Part shown: piece by piece, positions 33,119 to 41,749 of the stretch | Layout of the letters: each line of letters starts with the position of its first letter | Position numbering within the stretch: the first letter of the stretch is position 1 | NCBI GenBank assembly: GCA_947630855.1 | Contig: CANRJF010000014.1 | Span: 1 to 42,409, forward strand | Length of the DNA: 42,409 nucleotides | Direction of reading: 5' to 3' | Source of the DNA: an uncultured Lachnospiraceae bacterium | GTDB lineage: Bacteria; Bacillota; Clostridia; Lachnospirales; Lachnospiraceae | Program-made: the position numbers and the translations under genes | Notes under the pieces: model-generated | The model's database searches: none | Seen by the model: only the letters and a program-made list of their open reading frames with translations | Told to the model about the DNA's origin: nothing

Positions 33119-33146
33119 TTGCATTTACAGGGGAGTATGGTATACT
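33119..33146 (+). promoter_or_regulatory. Promoter of the cdaA-glmM operon
   Basis: TTGCAT (33119-33124), 16-base spacer, TATACT (33141-33146), 45 bases before the first gene at 33191. It follows directly after the yvyF terminator, so it starts a new transcription unit. Confidence 0.65.
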
Positions 33147-33190
33147 ATAAATACGTATGCAATTTAGAAAAACCAGTGCGGGGGCGGATT

Positions 33191-33589
33191 ATGCTAAATC
33201 AAAGACGTGTGGAAGAAATGATACGGTTAGCGGTTTTTGACCAGAATGAAGGGACTGCATGCAGGCCAATGATTCAGTATTTTCGGAAAGACTATATAGC
33301 AAAGGAACTGCTGAAAAGTTTTGTGACAGGAACGCTGGCATTTCTGATTCTTGCAGGCATGGGGGTTATATGCCATGCAGAAGAAATTGTAAATTCCTTA
33401 AATACTATGGATTTGCAGGAAACTTTAATTTCCCTTGTAATATATTACCTGATATTTATGGCAGTGTATTGTGTGGTTACCTATATCGTATATTACAGGC
33501 GATATACCATAGGAAGGCAGAAAGTAAAAAAGTACTTTATGCATTTGAAAAAGGTGGACCGTATCTATCACCAGGAAGAGCACAGTTAG
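33191..33589 (+). CDS. Small membrane protein of unknown function ahead of cdaA
   Basis: 132 aa from ATG 33191 (MLNQRRVEEMIRLAVFDQNE), with GGGGCGG upstream; the frame is open further up, but only into the promoter. Two hydrophobic segments near residues 44-61 (SFVTGTLAFLILAGMGVI) and 76-96 (LISLVIYYLIFMAVYCVVTYI), a cytoplasmic-looking basic tail. No family recognised. Its position, with the next gene, at the head of a cdaA-cdaR-glmM operon suggests a link to c-di-AMP or cell-envelope control, by context only. Confidence 0.8.
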   Translation: MLNQRRVEEMIRLAVFDQNEGTACRPMIQYFRKDYIAKELLKSFVTGTLAFLILAGMGVICHAEEIVNSLNTMDLQETLISLVIYYLIFMAVYCVVTYIVYYRRYTIGRQKVKKYFMHLKKVDRIYHQEEHS

Positions 33590-33605
33590 TCAGGAGGAAA
33601 GAGTA

Positions 33606-34613
33606 TTGACAGGCATATTGGAGTTTCGGGAAAAACTGAAAAGTTTTTATGGTAAATACGATATTTATGTAAATCCTTTTCTTAAATTCATATTGGCTTT
33701 GGCCGTTTTTATTACCATCAATAAAAATATGGGTTATGTGGGAAAACTCAGCGGATTGCCGGTGACACTGGTGTTTTCTCTGATTTGTTCCATTCTTCCC
33801 ATAAGTTTTATGGTTTTGCTGGCAGCGGTATTGATTGTATTGCAGTTGTATTCCCTTTCATTGGAGGTGGCGGTGATTGCCCTTCTTCTGTTTGTACTGA
33901 TGTTTTTGCTTTATTTCCGTTTTTCACCCAAAGACGGTGTGTTTGTACTGTTAACGCCCCTTAGCTTCTGTTTTCATATTGCGCCGGTGATGCCCATGGC
34001 AGCAGGGCTTTTGCGGGAAGTATATTCCGTTATAGCTGTACTCTGCGGGACAGTCGTGTATTTTTTCGTGGACGGGGTTGTGGAAAATGCATCCGTGTTA
34101 GGGGAATCCGGTGAGGAGGATGCAATCACATCCAAATTTGCCGCCGCATTAAACCAGTTAATGGGAAACAAGGAAATGTACCTTATTTTAGGGACGTTTG
34201 TGCTGGTCAGCATTATCGTGTGGGCAATACGAAAATTATCCATTGATTATTCCTGGACAATTGCCATTGTCTCAGGGGCGTTAGTGAATTTTATCGTACT
34301 GTTTTCCGGTTATCTTATGCTGGGAATCACAGGGAAAATAGCAGGACTTGTAATAGGTACCCTTGTGTCCCTGGCAATCGGATTTTTGCTTCAGTTTATG
34401 TTTTTTAATCTGGATTACAGCCGGACGGAACGTGTTCAGTTTGAAGATGATGAATACTATTATTATGTGAAGGCTGTTCCCAAGTTATATGTGCCGGAAC
34501 GGGAGAAACAGGTGAAAAAGATTAATTCTGCAAGCAGAAAGCATGAATCCGGCAGGGAGATGCGAGAAAGACTTTCAAAAGAGATGGATATTGATGAGGA
34601 TTTGTTGAGATAA
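33606..34613 (+). CDS. Polytopic membrane protein of unknown function ahead of cdaA
   Basis: 335 aa from TTG 33606, clearly served by AGGAGG eight bases upstream. About nine hydrophobic segments between residues 20 and 275, and a hydrophilic C-terminal tail with an acidic, Tyr-rich patch (EDDEYYYYVKAVPKLYVP) and many Lys/Arg/Glu. It resembles proteins loosely annotated as permeases in Lachnospiraceae, but no transporter motif is visible. Tight spacing to the preceding gene (17 bases) and to cdaA (22 bases) argues for one operon. Confidence 0.82.
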   Translation: MTGILEFREKLKSFYGKYDIYVNPFLKFILALAVFITINKNMGYVGKLSGLPVTLVFSLICSILPISFMVLLAAVLIVLQLYSLSLEVAVIALLLFVLMFLLYFRFSPKDGVFVLLTPLSFCFHIAPVMPMAAGLLREVYSVIAVLCGTVVYFFVDGVVENASVLGESGEEDAITSKFAAALNQLMGNKEMYLILGTFVLVSIIVWAIRKLSIDYSWTIAIVSGALVNFIVLFSGYLMLGITGKIAGLVIGTLVSLAIGFLLQFMFFNLDYSRTERVQFEDDEYYYYVKAVPKLYVPEREKQVKKINSASRKHESGREMRERLSKEMDIDEDLLR

Positions 34614-34644
34614 TGTAATTAAATTCAGAAAGGAAGTGGAACGT

Positions 34645-35550
34645 GTGGGACATTTTGTATCCATGTTGGATGCTTTTAGAAATAAATATCTGGTGTGGAT
34701 GAATTTGCCGGTAATTAATCAGATTGATATTGTTGAAATTATTATTATTGCGTTCCTGTTTTATAACGTCCTGGTCTGGATTAAGAATACAAGGGCATGG
34801 ATGCTGTTTAAAGGGATGCTGGTAATTCTGGTGTTTGTTCTGGTTGCGGCGGTTTTCCAGATGAATACCATCCTGTGGGTGGCTGAAAAAACCATTAGCG
34901 TAGGCGTAATGGCACTGGTAATCATATTTCAGCCGGAACTTCGCCGGGCATTAGAGCAGTTGGGAAGAAAGAATTTTCTCACGGAATGGCTTTCTTTTGA
35001 ATTCGGAAAAAATGAGGTGGAAAAATTCAGTGAAAAGACCCTTCATGAACTGGTAAAGGCATGTGTTGAGATGGGGAAAGTGAAAACAGGGGCATTAATT
35101 GTCATAGAGGATTCGGTAGTGCTGTCAGAATATGAGCGTACCGGAATCAGTGTAGATGCGATAGTAACCAGCCAGCTTCTCATTAATATTTTTGAGAAAA
35201 ATACTCCCCTCCATGACGGGGCAATTATTGTCCGGGGAGACAGGATTGTTTCTGCCACATGTTATCTGCCTCTTTCGGATAATATGGAACTGAGCAAAGA
35301 ACTGGGAACAAGGCACAGGGCTGCAGTGGGAGTCAGTGAAGTCAGCGATTCCATGACGATTGTGGTATCCGAGGAAACAGGGAAGATTTCCATTGCAACA
35401 GGAGGCAGGCTTCTGCGCAGTGTGACGGCAGACCAGCTAAGCGAGCAGCTTAGGTATCTGCAGAAATATGAACCGGAAAAGAAAAAACGGGGCTTGCTGA
35501 AAAGGAGGCTAAAAGATGCTAAAAAAGATATCTCAGCTGATAACGAATAA
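34645..35550 (+). CDS. cdaA: Diadenylate cyclase CdaA
   Basis: 301 aa from GTG 34645, eight bases after AGGAAG; GTG 34636 overlaps that ribosome site. Makes the second messenger c-di-AMP from two ATP. Three N-terminal membrane helices (IVEIIIIAFLFYNVLVWI, MLFKGMLVILVFVLVAAVF, VGVMALVIIFQPELRRAL), then the DAC domain with PLHDGAIIVRGDRI (DGA motif) and GTRHRAAVG (RHR motif), the two catalytic signatures. Its last 35 bases overlap cdaR, and glmM follows, the conserved cdaA-cdaR-glmM order in which the two neighbours modulate CdaA activity. Confidence 0.97.
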   Translation: MGHFVSMLDAFRNKYLVWMNLPVINQIDIVEIIIIAFLFYNVLVWIKNTRAWMLFKGMLVILVFVLVAAVFQMNTILWVAEKTISVGVMALVIIFQPELRRALEQLGRKNFLTEWLSFEFGKNEVEKFSEKTLHELVKACVEMGKVKTGALIVIEDSVVLSEYERTGISVDAIVTSQLLINIFEKNTPLHDGAIIVRGDRIVSATCYLPLSDNMELSKELGTRHRAAVGVSEVSDSMTIVVSEETGKISIATGGRLLRSVTADQLSEQLRYLQKYEPEKKKRGLLKRRLKDAKKDISADNE

Positions 35551-36964
35551 TTTCGGGCTTAAGATTCTTGCCGTCCTGTTTTCCATAGCCTTATGGTTGG
35601 TGGTGGTGAATATTGATGACCCCAAAACTACCCGTACATTCACCACTACGGTGAGTATAGAAAACGGTAGTTATTTAACCGGAATCGGAAAATATTATGA
35701 AATTATAAACAACAGCAGTACGGTTACATTTAAAGTTACCGGAAAACGTTCTTACTTAGAGCGCATGAGCAATTCGGATTTTAAGGCAGTGGCTGACCTG
35801 GAAACTATTGAAAATATGAACCGGGTTCCCATTGATATTACCCCACAGAGGTATAGCAGCAATGTGTCGGTGGCAAACAAGACCTACTATCTGGAATTGG
35901 CAGTGGAAGATTTGCGTTCCGCGTCATTTGTCATTGCGGTGGATACCGTAGGGGAAGTAAAAGAGCAGAAAGCTTTGGGGGTAGTGAGCATATCCCCCAA
36001 TATCTTAAGGATTTCCGGCCCCAGTTCCGCAGTGGAACTGGTGGACAAAGTAGTTGCCGTGGTGGATGTAAGCAATATGGAAGCGGATATGATAGACAGC
36101 GTGATTCCTGTTCTCTATGATGCACAGGGGAATGAGGTGGATACGTCAGAATTGTCTTTTAATATGCAGAGTGTCACGGTATCGGTACAGATTTTGGACA
36201 CGAAGGAAGTTACCATTAATTTCCAGACATCAGGAACCCCGCCCCAGGGACTTGAATATATTGGAATAGAATATAATCCTCAGACCGTGCTGGTAAAAGG
36301 CCAGGCGGCAGTGTTGAATACCATGAACAGTATCACTGTTCCAAAGGAAGTATTGGATCTTACAGACGCGGTGGGGGATATTGAGAAGAGCGTGGATGTA
36401 TCTTCTTATCTCCCGGAGGGAGTGGCATTGGTTGATAGTGACCAGGCAAAGATAGATGTGGTTGTAAAACTTGAAAAACATGAGACGAGGAAATTTAAAG
36501 TTCCCACGGCAAATATAACCATTGCCAATCTTTCTGACGGATATGATGCGGTATTTTTGCAGGATGATGTGGAAATTGAATTGGAAGGCCTTTCCACGGA
36601 TTTAAATGAACTGGATGCTGACATTTTGACAGGAAGCATTGATGCCAGTGGAATGCTGGACGGAGAGCACAAATTAAATCTGGAATTAAATTTAGATGAC
36701 AGATTTTCCCTTGTGAAATCCGCAACGGTGACCATTGATATTGTAAAGGGGGCAGATATCCTTTCCCCGGGAAGTAATAACAGCAATAACAGTGGCAATA
36801 ACAGCAGTAACAGCAGTAACAGTGGCAATAACAGCAGTAACAGTGGAAGTAACAGCAGTAACAGCGGCAGTAATAGCAGTAACAGTGGAAGTAACAGCAG
36901 TGACAACGGCAGCAGCAGTAACAATAATAATGACAGCAGCGATGACACCGATGAGGAGACATAA
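35516..36964 (+). CDS. cdaR: CdaR (YbbR-domain) regulator with a low-complexity tail
   Basis: 482 aa, ATG 35516 after AGGAGG, overlapping cdaA by 35 bases. One N-terminal membrane anchor NFGLKILAVLFSIALWLVVV (residues 12-31), then about four extracellular YbbR domains (repeated V-x-V-x-L-T and P-x-x-V-x-V-x-G patterns, for example YNPQTVLVKGQAAVLNTM), ending near residue 415. CdaR proteins bind CdaA and tune its activity from outside the membrane. Unusual: the last 60 residues are almost only Asn, Ser and Gly in a seven-residue repeat (NSGSNSS), then an acidic end (DDTDEET). No sortase or wall-binding motif follows. Confidence 0.92.
   Translation: MLKKISQLITNNFGLKILAVLFSIALWLVVVNIDDPKTTRTFTTTVSIENGSYLTGIGKYYEIINNSSTVTFKVTGKRSYLERMSNSDFKAVADLETIENMNRVPIDITPQRYSSNVSVANKTYYLELAVEDLRSASFVIAVDTVGEVKEQKALGVVSISPNILRISGPSSAVELVDKVVAVVDVSNMEADMIDSVIPVLYDAQGNEVDTSELSFNMQSVTVSVQILDTKEVTINFQTSGTPPQGLEYIGIEYNPQTVLVKGQAAVLNTMNSITVPKEVLDLTDAVGDIEKSVDVSSYLPEGVALVDSDQAKIDVVVKLEKHETRKFKVPTANITIANLSDGYDAVFLQDDVEIELEGLSTDLNELDADILTGSIDASGMLDGEHKLNLELNLDDRFSLVKSATVTIDIVKGADILSPGSNNSNNSGNNSSNSSNSGNNSSNSGSNSSNSGSNSSNSGSNSSDNGSSSNNNNDSSDDTDEET
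36776..36920 (+). repeat. 21-base tandem repeat coding the Asn/Ser/Gly tail of CdaR
   Basis: Repeats of AACAGTGGAAGTAACAGCAGT (21 bases, seven codons) with variants (ggc for gga, aat for agt). About four full units plus partial ones. Such in-frame repeats can vary in number between strains without shifting the frame. Confidence 0.85.
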
Positions 36965-37005
36965 ATATAAAACAGATTTGATTTTTGACTGATGGAGGAA
37001 TTAAT

Positions 37006-38355
37006 ATGAGCAGAATGTTTGGCACAGATGGAGTGCGGGGAGTTGCCGGAACGGAATTAACCATAGAGCTTGCCACAAAATTAGGAATGGCAGGAGCTTA
37101 TGTGCTGACAAAAGAGCAGGAGCACCAGCCTACAATCATTGTGGGCTGTGATACCAGGATTTCCGGGGGGATGCTGGCAAATGCGCTGATGGCAGGCATC
37201 TGTTCCGTGGGGGCAAATGCAATTTATGCAGGGGTAGTTCCCACACCAGCCATTGCTTATCTTACAAGGAAACATAAAGTGGATGCGGGGGTTGTGATTT
37301 CCGCTTCCCACAATCCCATGGAATTTAATGGCATTAAGTTTTTTAACGGGGAGGGGTATAAACTTTCCGATGAGTTGGAGGATGAAATCGAAAGTTTAAT
37401 CCACAATAATATGAAAGATGTGCCTATGCCCACAGGCTCAGGGATAGGAAAAATTGAATACAGATTTGATATTCAGGAAGAATACATTTCTTTCATGAAG
37501 AAAAAGGTTCCTGTGGATTTGTCAGGATTAAAGATTGTTGTGGATTGTGCGGAGGGGGCGTCTTATTACACTTCCGTAAAGACACTGCAGGATTTGGGAG
37601 CCAATTTGGTGGCAATTCATACGGAGCCGGACGGCACCAATATTAATTCCAACTGCGGTTCCACCCATATGTCTGAGCTGCAGGCAAGGGTGGTTTATGA
37701 AAAGGCGGATATCGGCATTGCTTTTGACGGAGATGCAGACCGTATGCTGGCAGTGGATGAGCAGGGGAAATTGGTGGACGGCGACCAGATTATGGCGATT
37801 ATCGGGAACCATATGAAAAAACAGGGAAAATTAAAGGAAGATACAATTGTTGTCACCGTTATGACAAACCTGGGATTTTCTTTAATGGGAGAACGGGAAG
37901 GCATTCATATTGAGAAAACAAAAGTAGGGGACCGGTATGTGCTGGAAAATATGCTGGAAAACGGATATAACCTGGGAGGGGAACAGTCCGGGCATATTAT
38001 ATTTTTAGATGACAATACAACGGGGGACGGTCTTTTAAGCGCACTTCACCTTCTGAAAGTAATGGTGGACACGGGAGAAAAATTATCGGCACTGGCATCT
38101 ATTATGGAGGTTTTGCCCCAGGCTTTGGTGAACGCAAAAGTGCCTAACCATAAGAAAGAGCATTATATGGATTACGGGGAAATTGCAGAGGCAATTCAGG
38201 AACTGGAGAAGAAATTTGACGGCCAGGGCAGGGTTTTAATCCGCCCGTCAGGAACGGAGCCGTTAGTGCGCGTGATGATTGAAGGAAAAGACCAGGAAAT
38301 GATTGATAAGGAGGCTAAGTCTTTAGCCAGTCTGATTACAAAAATCATGCTTTAG
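37006..38355 (+). CDS. glmM: Phosphoglucosamine mutase
   Basis: 449 aa from ATG 37006 ([12 protein letters not shown]) after TGGAGG. Converts glucosamine-6-phosphate to glucosamine-1-phosphate on the way to UDP-GlcNAc for the cell wall. Active-site phosphoserine loop [19 protein letters not shown] (near residue 100), Mg-binding [11 protein letters not shown] (near 243), sugar loop [10 protein letters not shown] (near 325) and phosphate loop [13 protein letters not shown] (near 413). All motifs intact, full length. Together with cdaA-cdaR it links c-di-AMP with peptidoglycan precursor supply. Confidence 0.97.
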   Translation: MSRMFGTDGVRGVAGTELTIELATKLGMAGAYVLTKEQEHQPTIIVGCDTRISGGMLANALMAGICSVGANAIYAGVVPTPAIAYLTRKHKVDAGVVISASHNPMEFNGIKFFNGEGYKLSDELEDEIESLIHNNMKDVPMPTGSGIGKIEYRFDIQEEYISFMKKKVPVDLSGLKIVVDCAEGASYYTSVKTLQDLGANLVAIHTEPDGTNINSNCGSTHMSELQARVVYEKADIGIAFDGDADRMLAVDEQGKLVDGDQIMAIIGNHMKKQGKLKEDTIVVTVMTNLGFSLMGEREGIHIEKTKVGDRYVLENMLENGYNLGGEQSGHIIFLDDNTTGDGLLSALHLLKVMVDTGEKLSALASIMEVLPQALVNAKVPNHKKEHYMDYGEIAEAIQELEKKFDGQGRVLIRPSGTEPLVRVMIEGKDQEMIDKEAKSLASLITKIML

Positions 38356-38376
38356 AAACAAAAGGGGGAAAAACAG

Positions 38377-38640
38377 GTGGTTAGTCAGAAAATTGTAATA
38401 AAAAATCCCACCGGCCTGCATTTAAGACCGGCGGGAATCTTATGTAAAGAGGCTATGAATTTTAAATCACTGATTACCTTTCAGTACAGGGGGAATACTG
38501 CAAATGCGAAAAGCGTACTCAGTGTGTTAGGGGCATGTATTAAATGCGGAGATGAAATTGAGCTTGTCTGTGAGGGGGAGGACGAGGAGGAAGCGTTAAG
38601 ATTTTTAGTGCAGATAATAGAAGACGGATTAGGCGAATAG
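38377..38640 (+). CDS. HPr-family phosphocarrier protein
   Basis: 87 aa from GTG 38377, 21 bases after glmM, with GGGGG upstream. Phosphorylation site motif NPTGLHLRPAG (the His of GLHxRPA, normally His15) and the regulatory-serine region NAKSVLSVLGACIKCGDEIEL. In HPr this Ser is the target of HPr kinase. It has both key residues, so it may be true PtsH or a Crh-like paralogue. Its position downstream of glmM rather than next to ptsI suggests the latter may be worth considering. Confidence 0.85.
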   Translation: MVSQKIVIKNPTGLHLRPAGILCKEAMNFKSLITFQYRGNTANAKSVLSVLGACIKCGDEIELVCEGEDEEEALRFLVQIIEDGLGE

Positions 38641-38660
38641 TTTAAGGAGGACAGGCTTTT

Positions 38661-40706
38661 ATGGAAACCATAAAGACTGCCGTAAAAAAGTTAGAATTAA
38701 CAAGGAAAAACTGGATACAATTAGTAGCAATGACAGTGGTTTTTGTCATTGCTGCTTTTCTGGTATATAATACCACTATCACTGTGCGCATGTTAATGCC
38801 CCGGATGACAACCCGGATTAAGGGACAGGAAGACTGTTACTATGAGGTGAAGTCCGGCGACCATTTAGAGCAGGAATTTTTTTACAATTCCGATGAGCTT
38901 GTGTGTGTGGGAACTGAAATTTCCGTTAATGATGATGTGAGAAAAGACCTGGTGATAAACCAGGAGATAGAAGATTTGGGCATCATTCACCTGCATGTGT
39001 TAGATGAGGCGGGGAATGTAATTATGCAGGCGGATTACGACGTATACCTTATGGAGGACGGGCAGAATCTGCTGGCATCTTTTCCCGGAAGGCAGACAGG
39101 CTGGGGAGAAAAGACCCTTACCTTAGTGATGGATGCAGAAAATATCCGGGATGATGTGGAATTAAAGATTGGATATACAAATAAAGCAGTTGACGGGGCA
39201 AAACTTACCGTCAACGGAGAAGCTGTCCAGGGGAATATCAATGTGCAGACTGCCAAATACCAGATGATGTACTGGAGAAGATGGTTTTTTATAGGATGCA
39301 TACTCATGTATATGCTTCTTTCGGGAACATATTTTCTGTTATTTGTCTTGCATGTGAAGCCGGAATGGGCATTTTTGTTTACCGGAGGGGTTTTGGCGGT
39401 ATTTTACCTTTTTCTTCTTCCGCCTTTGTCCGTGCCTGACGAGGAAGTGCATTACAAAGAAGCCTATTACCATTTAAACCGGATCATGGGAAAAGAACAG
39501 ACAGAAAACAAGGTTTTAATGGATTTGGAAGACTTTAACGGGATGAACCAATTTGAGACTACGCCCTCCCTGTCGGCTTATGACAGGGTAAAAGAAGCCA
39601 TTAAGGAAAAAGGAAGGGAAAAGGGAGGGGTGGAAGTGGAACGCTTTGACACCCAGGCGCCTGTGGTTACTTACCTTCCGGGGATGGCAGGCATTTTCCT
39701 GGGAAAGGCATTGGGACTTAACGGTGTTGCGGTTATTTATCTGGGCAGGATTTGTTCCATTTTATTTTATCTGTTTATGATGTACTGGTTTATCCGGCTG
39801 ATGCCTGTGGGAAAAGGGGCGGCATTTATTGCGGCGATTCTTCCTATGACCATCCAGCAGTGCTGTTCTTACTCTTACGATTCTGTGGTGATTGAGATTG
39901 CATTTTTGTATCTGGCAGTTTTATTGGGACTGATATACAAAGAAAAGCCCATACAAAAATGGCAGATTGTTTTGTATATTTTATTTATGGTAATCCTTTC
40001 TGTTTCCAAGGGAGGGACTTATATGCCTCTCTGTCTGCTGACAATGCTGATTCCTGTAAGCAGGTTTAAAGATAAAAAGCAGAAATGGATTTTTGTGGGA
40101 ATTATGGCAGCCATAGCCATTGGCGCATTTTTAACCAGTACGTTGAGCTATGTTCTGTATGTGGCGGCGCCTACGGCAGAGCAGGCGGCAGACTCCTATC
40201 TGGAAGGAAAAGCCTACGGGGCGGCAGGTTTGTTAAGGGAACCTTTGACTTTTATATTTCTTGCGGTGAGAACCTTGTTACAGTCGGGGGATGGTTTTTT
40301 GGAAACCATGCTGGGAATGCAGTTGGGATGGCTGAATATATTTGTATCGCGAATTATCATTTACGGATTGCTTTTACTTATGATATTGTCTGTGTTAAAG
40401 TGTGAAGAGGAAAATAGTATGGAAGTATCCTTAGGGCAGAAAATATCTTATGCAATAGTGGCAATGATGTCTGTTGCCATGGTGTTTGTCTCCATGTTTA
40501 TGAGCTGGACGCCGGAAAATTCCACGGAGATTCCGGGAATCCAGGGGAGATATTTTCTTCCCCTGCTGCCCATTATGCTGATGTTGTTCCGCAGCCGGAA
40601 TATTCTGGCAAAGACAGATAAATCCAGGACATACATGTTTTGTGCAGTTTGTCTGCAATGCGGGGCAATCTACGGAATCTTACTGTCATTAGAGAGGGTC
40701 TTATGA
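38661..40706 (+). CDS. DUF2142-family polytopic membrane protein
   Basis: 681 aa, ATG 38661 after AGGAGG. One N-terminal membrane helix (residues 19-39), an extracytoplasmic domain of about 170 residues, then about ten more helices. The hallmark is the loop LPPLSVPDEEVHYKEAYYHLN (near residue 250), as in DUF2142 proteins, with the acidic PDE-x-x-H motif typical of GT-C-type glycosyltransferases. It probably transfers a sugar from a lipid carrier outside the membrane. The stop overlaps the start of the next gene (ATGA), so the two are coupled. Confidence 0.85.
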   Translation: METIKTAVKKLELTRKNWIQLVAMTVVFVIAAFLVYNTTITVRMLMPRMTTRIKGQEDCYYEVKSGDHLEQEFFYNSDELVCVGTEISVNDDVRKDLVINQEIEDLGIIHLHVLDEAGNVIMQADYDVYLMEDGQNLLASFPGRQTGWGEKTLTLVMDAENIRDDVELKIGYTNKAVDGAKLTVNGEAVQGNINVQTAKYQMMYWRRWFFIGCILMYMLLSGTYFLLFVLHVKPEWAFLFTGGVLAVFYLFLLPPLSVPDEEVHYKEAYYHLNRIMGKEQTENKVLMDLEDFNGMNQFETTPSLSAYDRVKEAIKEKGREKGGVEVERFDTQAPVVTYLPGMAGIFLGKALGLNGVAVIYLGRICSILFYLFMMYWFIRLMPVGKGAAFIAAILPMTIQQCCSYSYDSVVIEIAFLYLAVLLGLIYKEKPIQKWQIVLYILFMVILSVSKGGTYMPLCLLTMLIPVSRFKDKKQKWIFVGIMAAIAIGAFLTSTLSYVLYVAAPTAEQAADSYLEGKAYGAAGLLREPLTFIFLAVRTLLQSGDGFLETMLGMQLGWLNIFVSRIIIYGLLLLMILSVLKCEEENSMEVSLGQKISYAIVAMMSVAMVFVSMFMSWTPENSTEIPGIQGRYFLPLLPIMLMLFRSRNILAKTDKSRTYMFCAVCLQCGAIYGILLSLERVL

Positions 40707-41392
40707 GAAAATTGATCATAATCCCTGCGTATAACGAGCAGGGGGGAATAGAAAAAACAGTACAGGATGTACAGAAACACGCGCCGGATTTTGATTTTGT
40801 GGTGATAAACGACTGTTCCACAGACAACACATTAGAGATTTGCCGCAAAAACCAGTTTCCGGTAGTGAATCTTCCGGTAAATTTAGGAATCGGCGGCGGT
40901 GTGCAGACGGGTTATGTCTATGCATACCGAAACGATTATGATATAGCAGTCCAGTTTGACGGGGACGGCCAGCATAATGCCGTTTATCTTAAGGATATGG
41001 CAGAGAAACTTACAGGGGAACATCTTGATATGGTCATAGGCTCCCGGTATATTAAAAAAGAAGGGTTTCAGTCCACAGGCTTAAGGCGTATAGGCATTAA
41101 GTATTTTACCTGGCTGATAAGGCTGGTTACAGGGCAGAAGATTATGGACCCTACCTCCGGTATGCGCATGGTAAACCGGGATGTGATAGAGTTTTATGCA
41201 AAAAATTATCCCAAAGATTACCCGGAGCCGGAAAGCGTGGTGACTATCCTGAAAAAAGGGAAAAAAGTGAGGGAAATTCCAGTACAGATGAATGCCAGGG
41301 AAGAGGGTATTTCCTCTATTTCCCCGAAAAAGTCTGTGTATTACATGATAAAAGTTTCTCTGGCAATTTTGATTGCGGCATTGCGGAGGTAA
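40703..41392 (+). CDS. Family 2 glycosyltransferase, dolichyl-phosphate-mannose-synthase type
   Basis: 229 aa from ATG 40703, overlapping the DUF2142 stop by four bases. GT2 fold: KLIIIPAYNEQGGIEKTV, FVVINDCSTDNT (first Asp), AVQFDGDGQHNAVYL (DxD-like DGDGQ), SRYIKKEG and MDPTSGMRM. No membrane helices beyond a hydrophobic C-terminal stretch (VSLAILIAALRR). It probably loads a sugar onto undecaprenyl phosphate, supplying the DUF2142 protein. With the next genes it forms part of a surface-polysaccharide operon. Confidence 0.92.
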   Translation: MRKLIIIPAYNEQGGIEKTVQDVQKHAPDFDFVVINDCSTDNTLEICRKNQFPVVNLPVNLGIGGGVQTGYVYAYRNDYDIAVQFDGDGQHNAVYLKDMAEKLTGEHLDMVIGSRYIKKEGFQSTGLRRIGIKYFTWLIRLVTGQKIMDPTSGMRMVNRDVIEFYAKNYPKDYPEPESVVTILKKGKKVREIPVQMNAREEGISSISPKKSVYYMIKVSLAILIAALRR

Positions 41393-41395
41393 AGG

Positions 41396-41749
41396 ATGAG
41401 TTTAAAAATACAGATTATTGTGGCAGTGGTATTGATTGTTGCTTTAGTGGCAATTATAAATATGGTGCGCAAGGAAGCGTTGGATATCAGGTTTGCCTTA
41501 TCCTGGCTGACCGTTGGGGTGATAGTTTTATTTTTAGATGTATTTCCCTCTGTTATGGACTGGCTGGTACACCTGTTTGGCATTGAACTTCCTGTGAATA
41601 TGATGTTTTTCTTTGGCTTTTGCTTTACACTGTTCCTTGTCTTTGGGCTTACCATAAAAGTGTCCAGACAGTCGGAGCAGTTAAAACGCCTTACCCAGGA
41701 GGTGGCGTTATTAGAGAAATCTTTGGAGGATGTAAAAAATAATGAATAG
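41396..41749 (+). CDS. DUF2304-family small membrane protein
   Basis: 117 aa, ATG 41396, three bases after the preceding gene. Three hydrophobic segments (IQIIVAVVLIVALVAIINMV, ALSWLTVGVIVLFLDVF, MMFFFGFCFTLFLVFGLTI) and a C-terminal coiled coil (SEQLKRLTQEVALLEKSLEDV). DUF2304 proteins are regularly found beside GT2 enzymes of the DPM type and may anchor them. Its end overlaps the next glycosyltransferase by eight bases. Confidence 0.9.
   Translation: MSLKIQIIVAVVLIVALVAIINMVRKEALDIRFALSWLTVGVIVLFLDVFPSVMDWLVHLFGIELPVNMMFFFGFCFTLFLVFGLTIKVSRQSEQLKRLTQEVALLEKSLEDVKNNE

Noticed and set aside
36776..36920. Tandem repeats that might be a CRISPR array.
   Set aside because: Units are 21 bases with no spacers and stay in the coding frame of cdaR.
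36406..36948. Minus-strand ORF with a long Leu-rich stretch opposite cdaR.
   Set aside because: It is the antisense reading of the Asn/Ser repeat; no ribosome site, and the plus strand is clearly coding.
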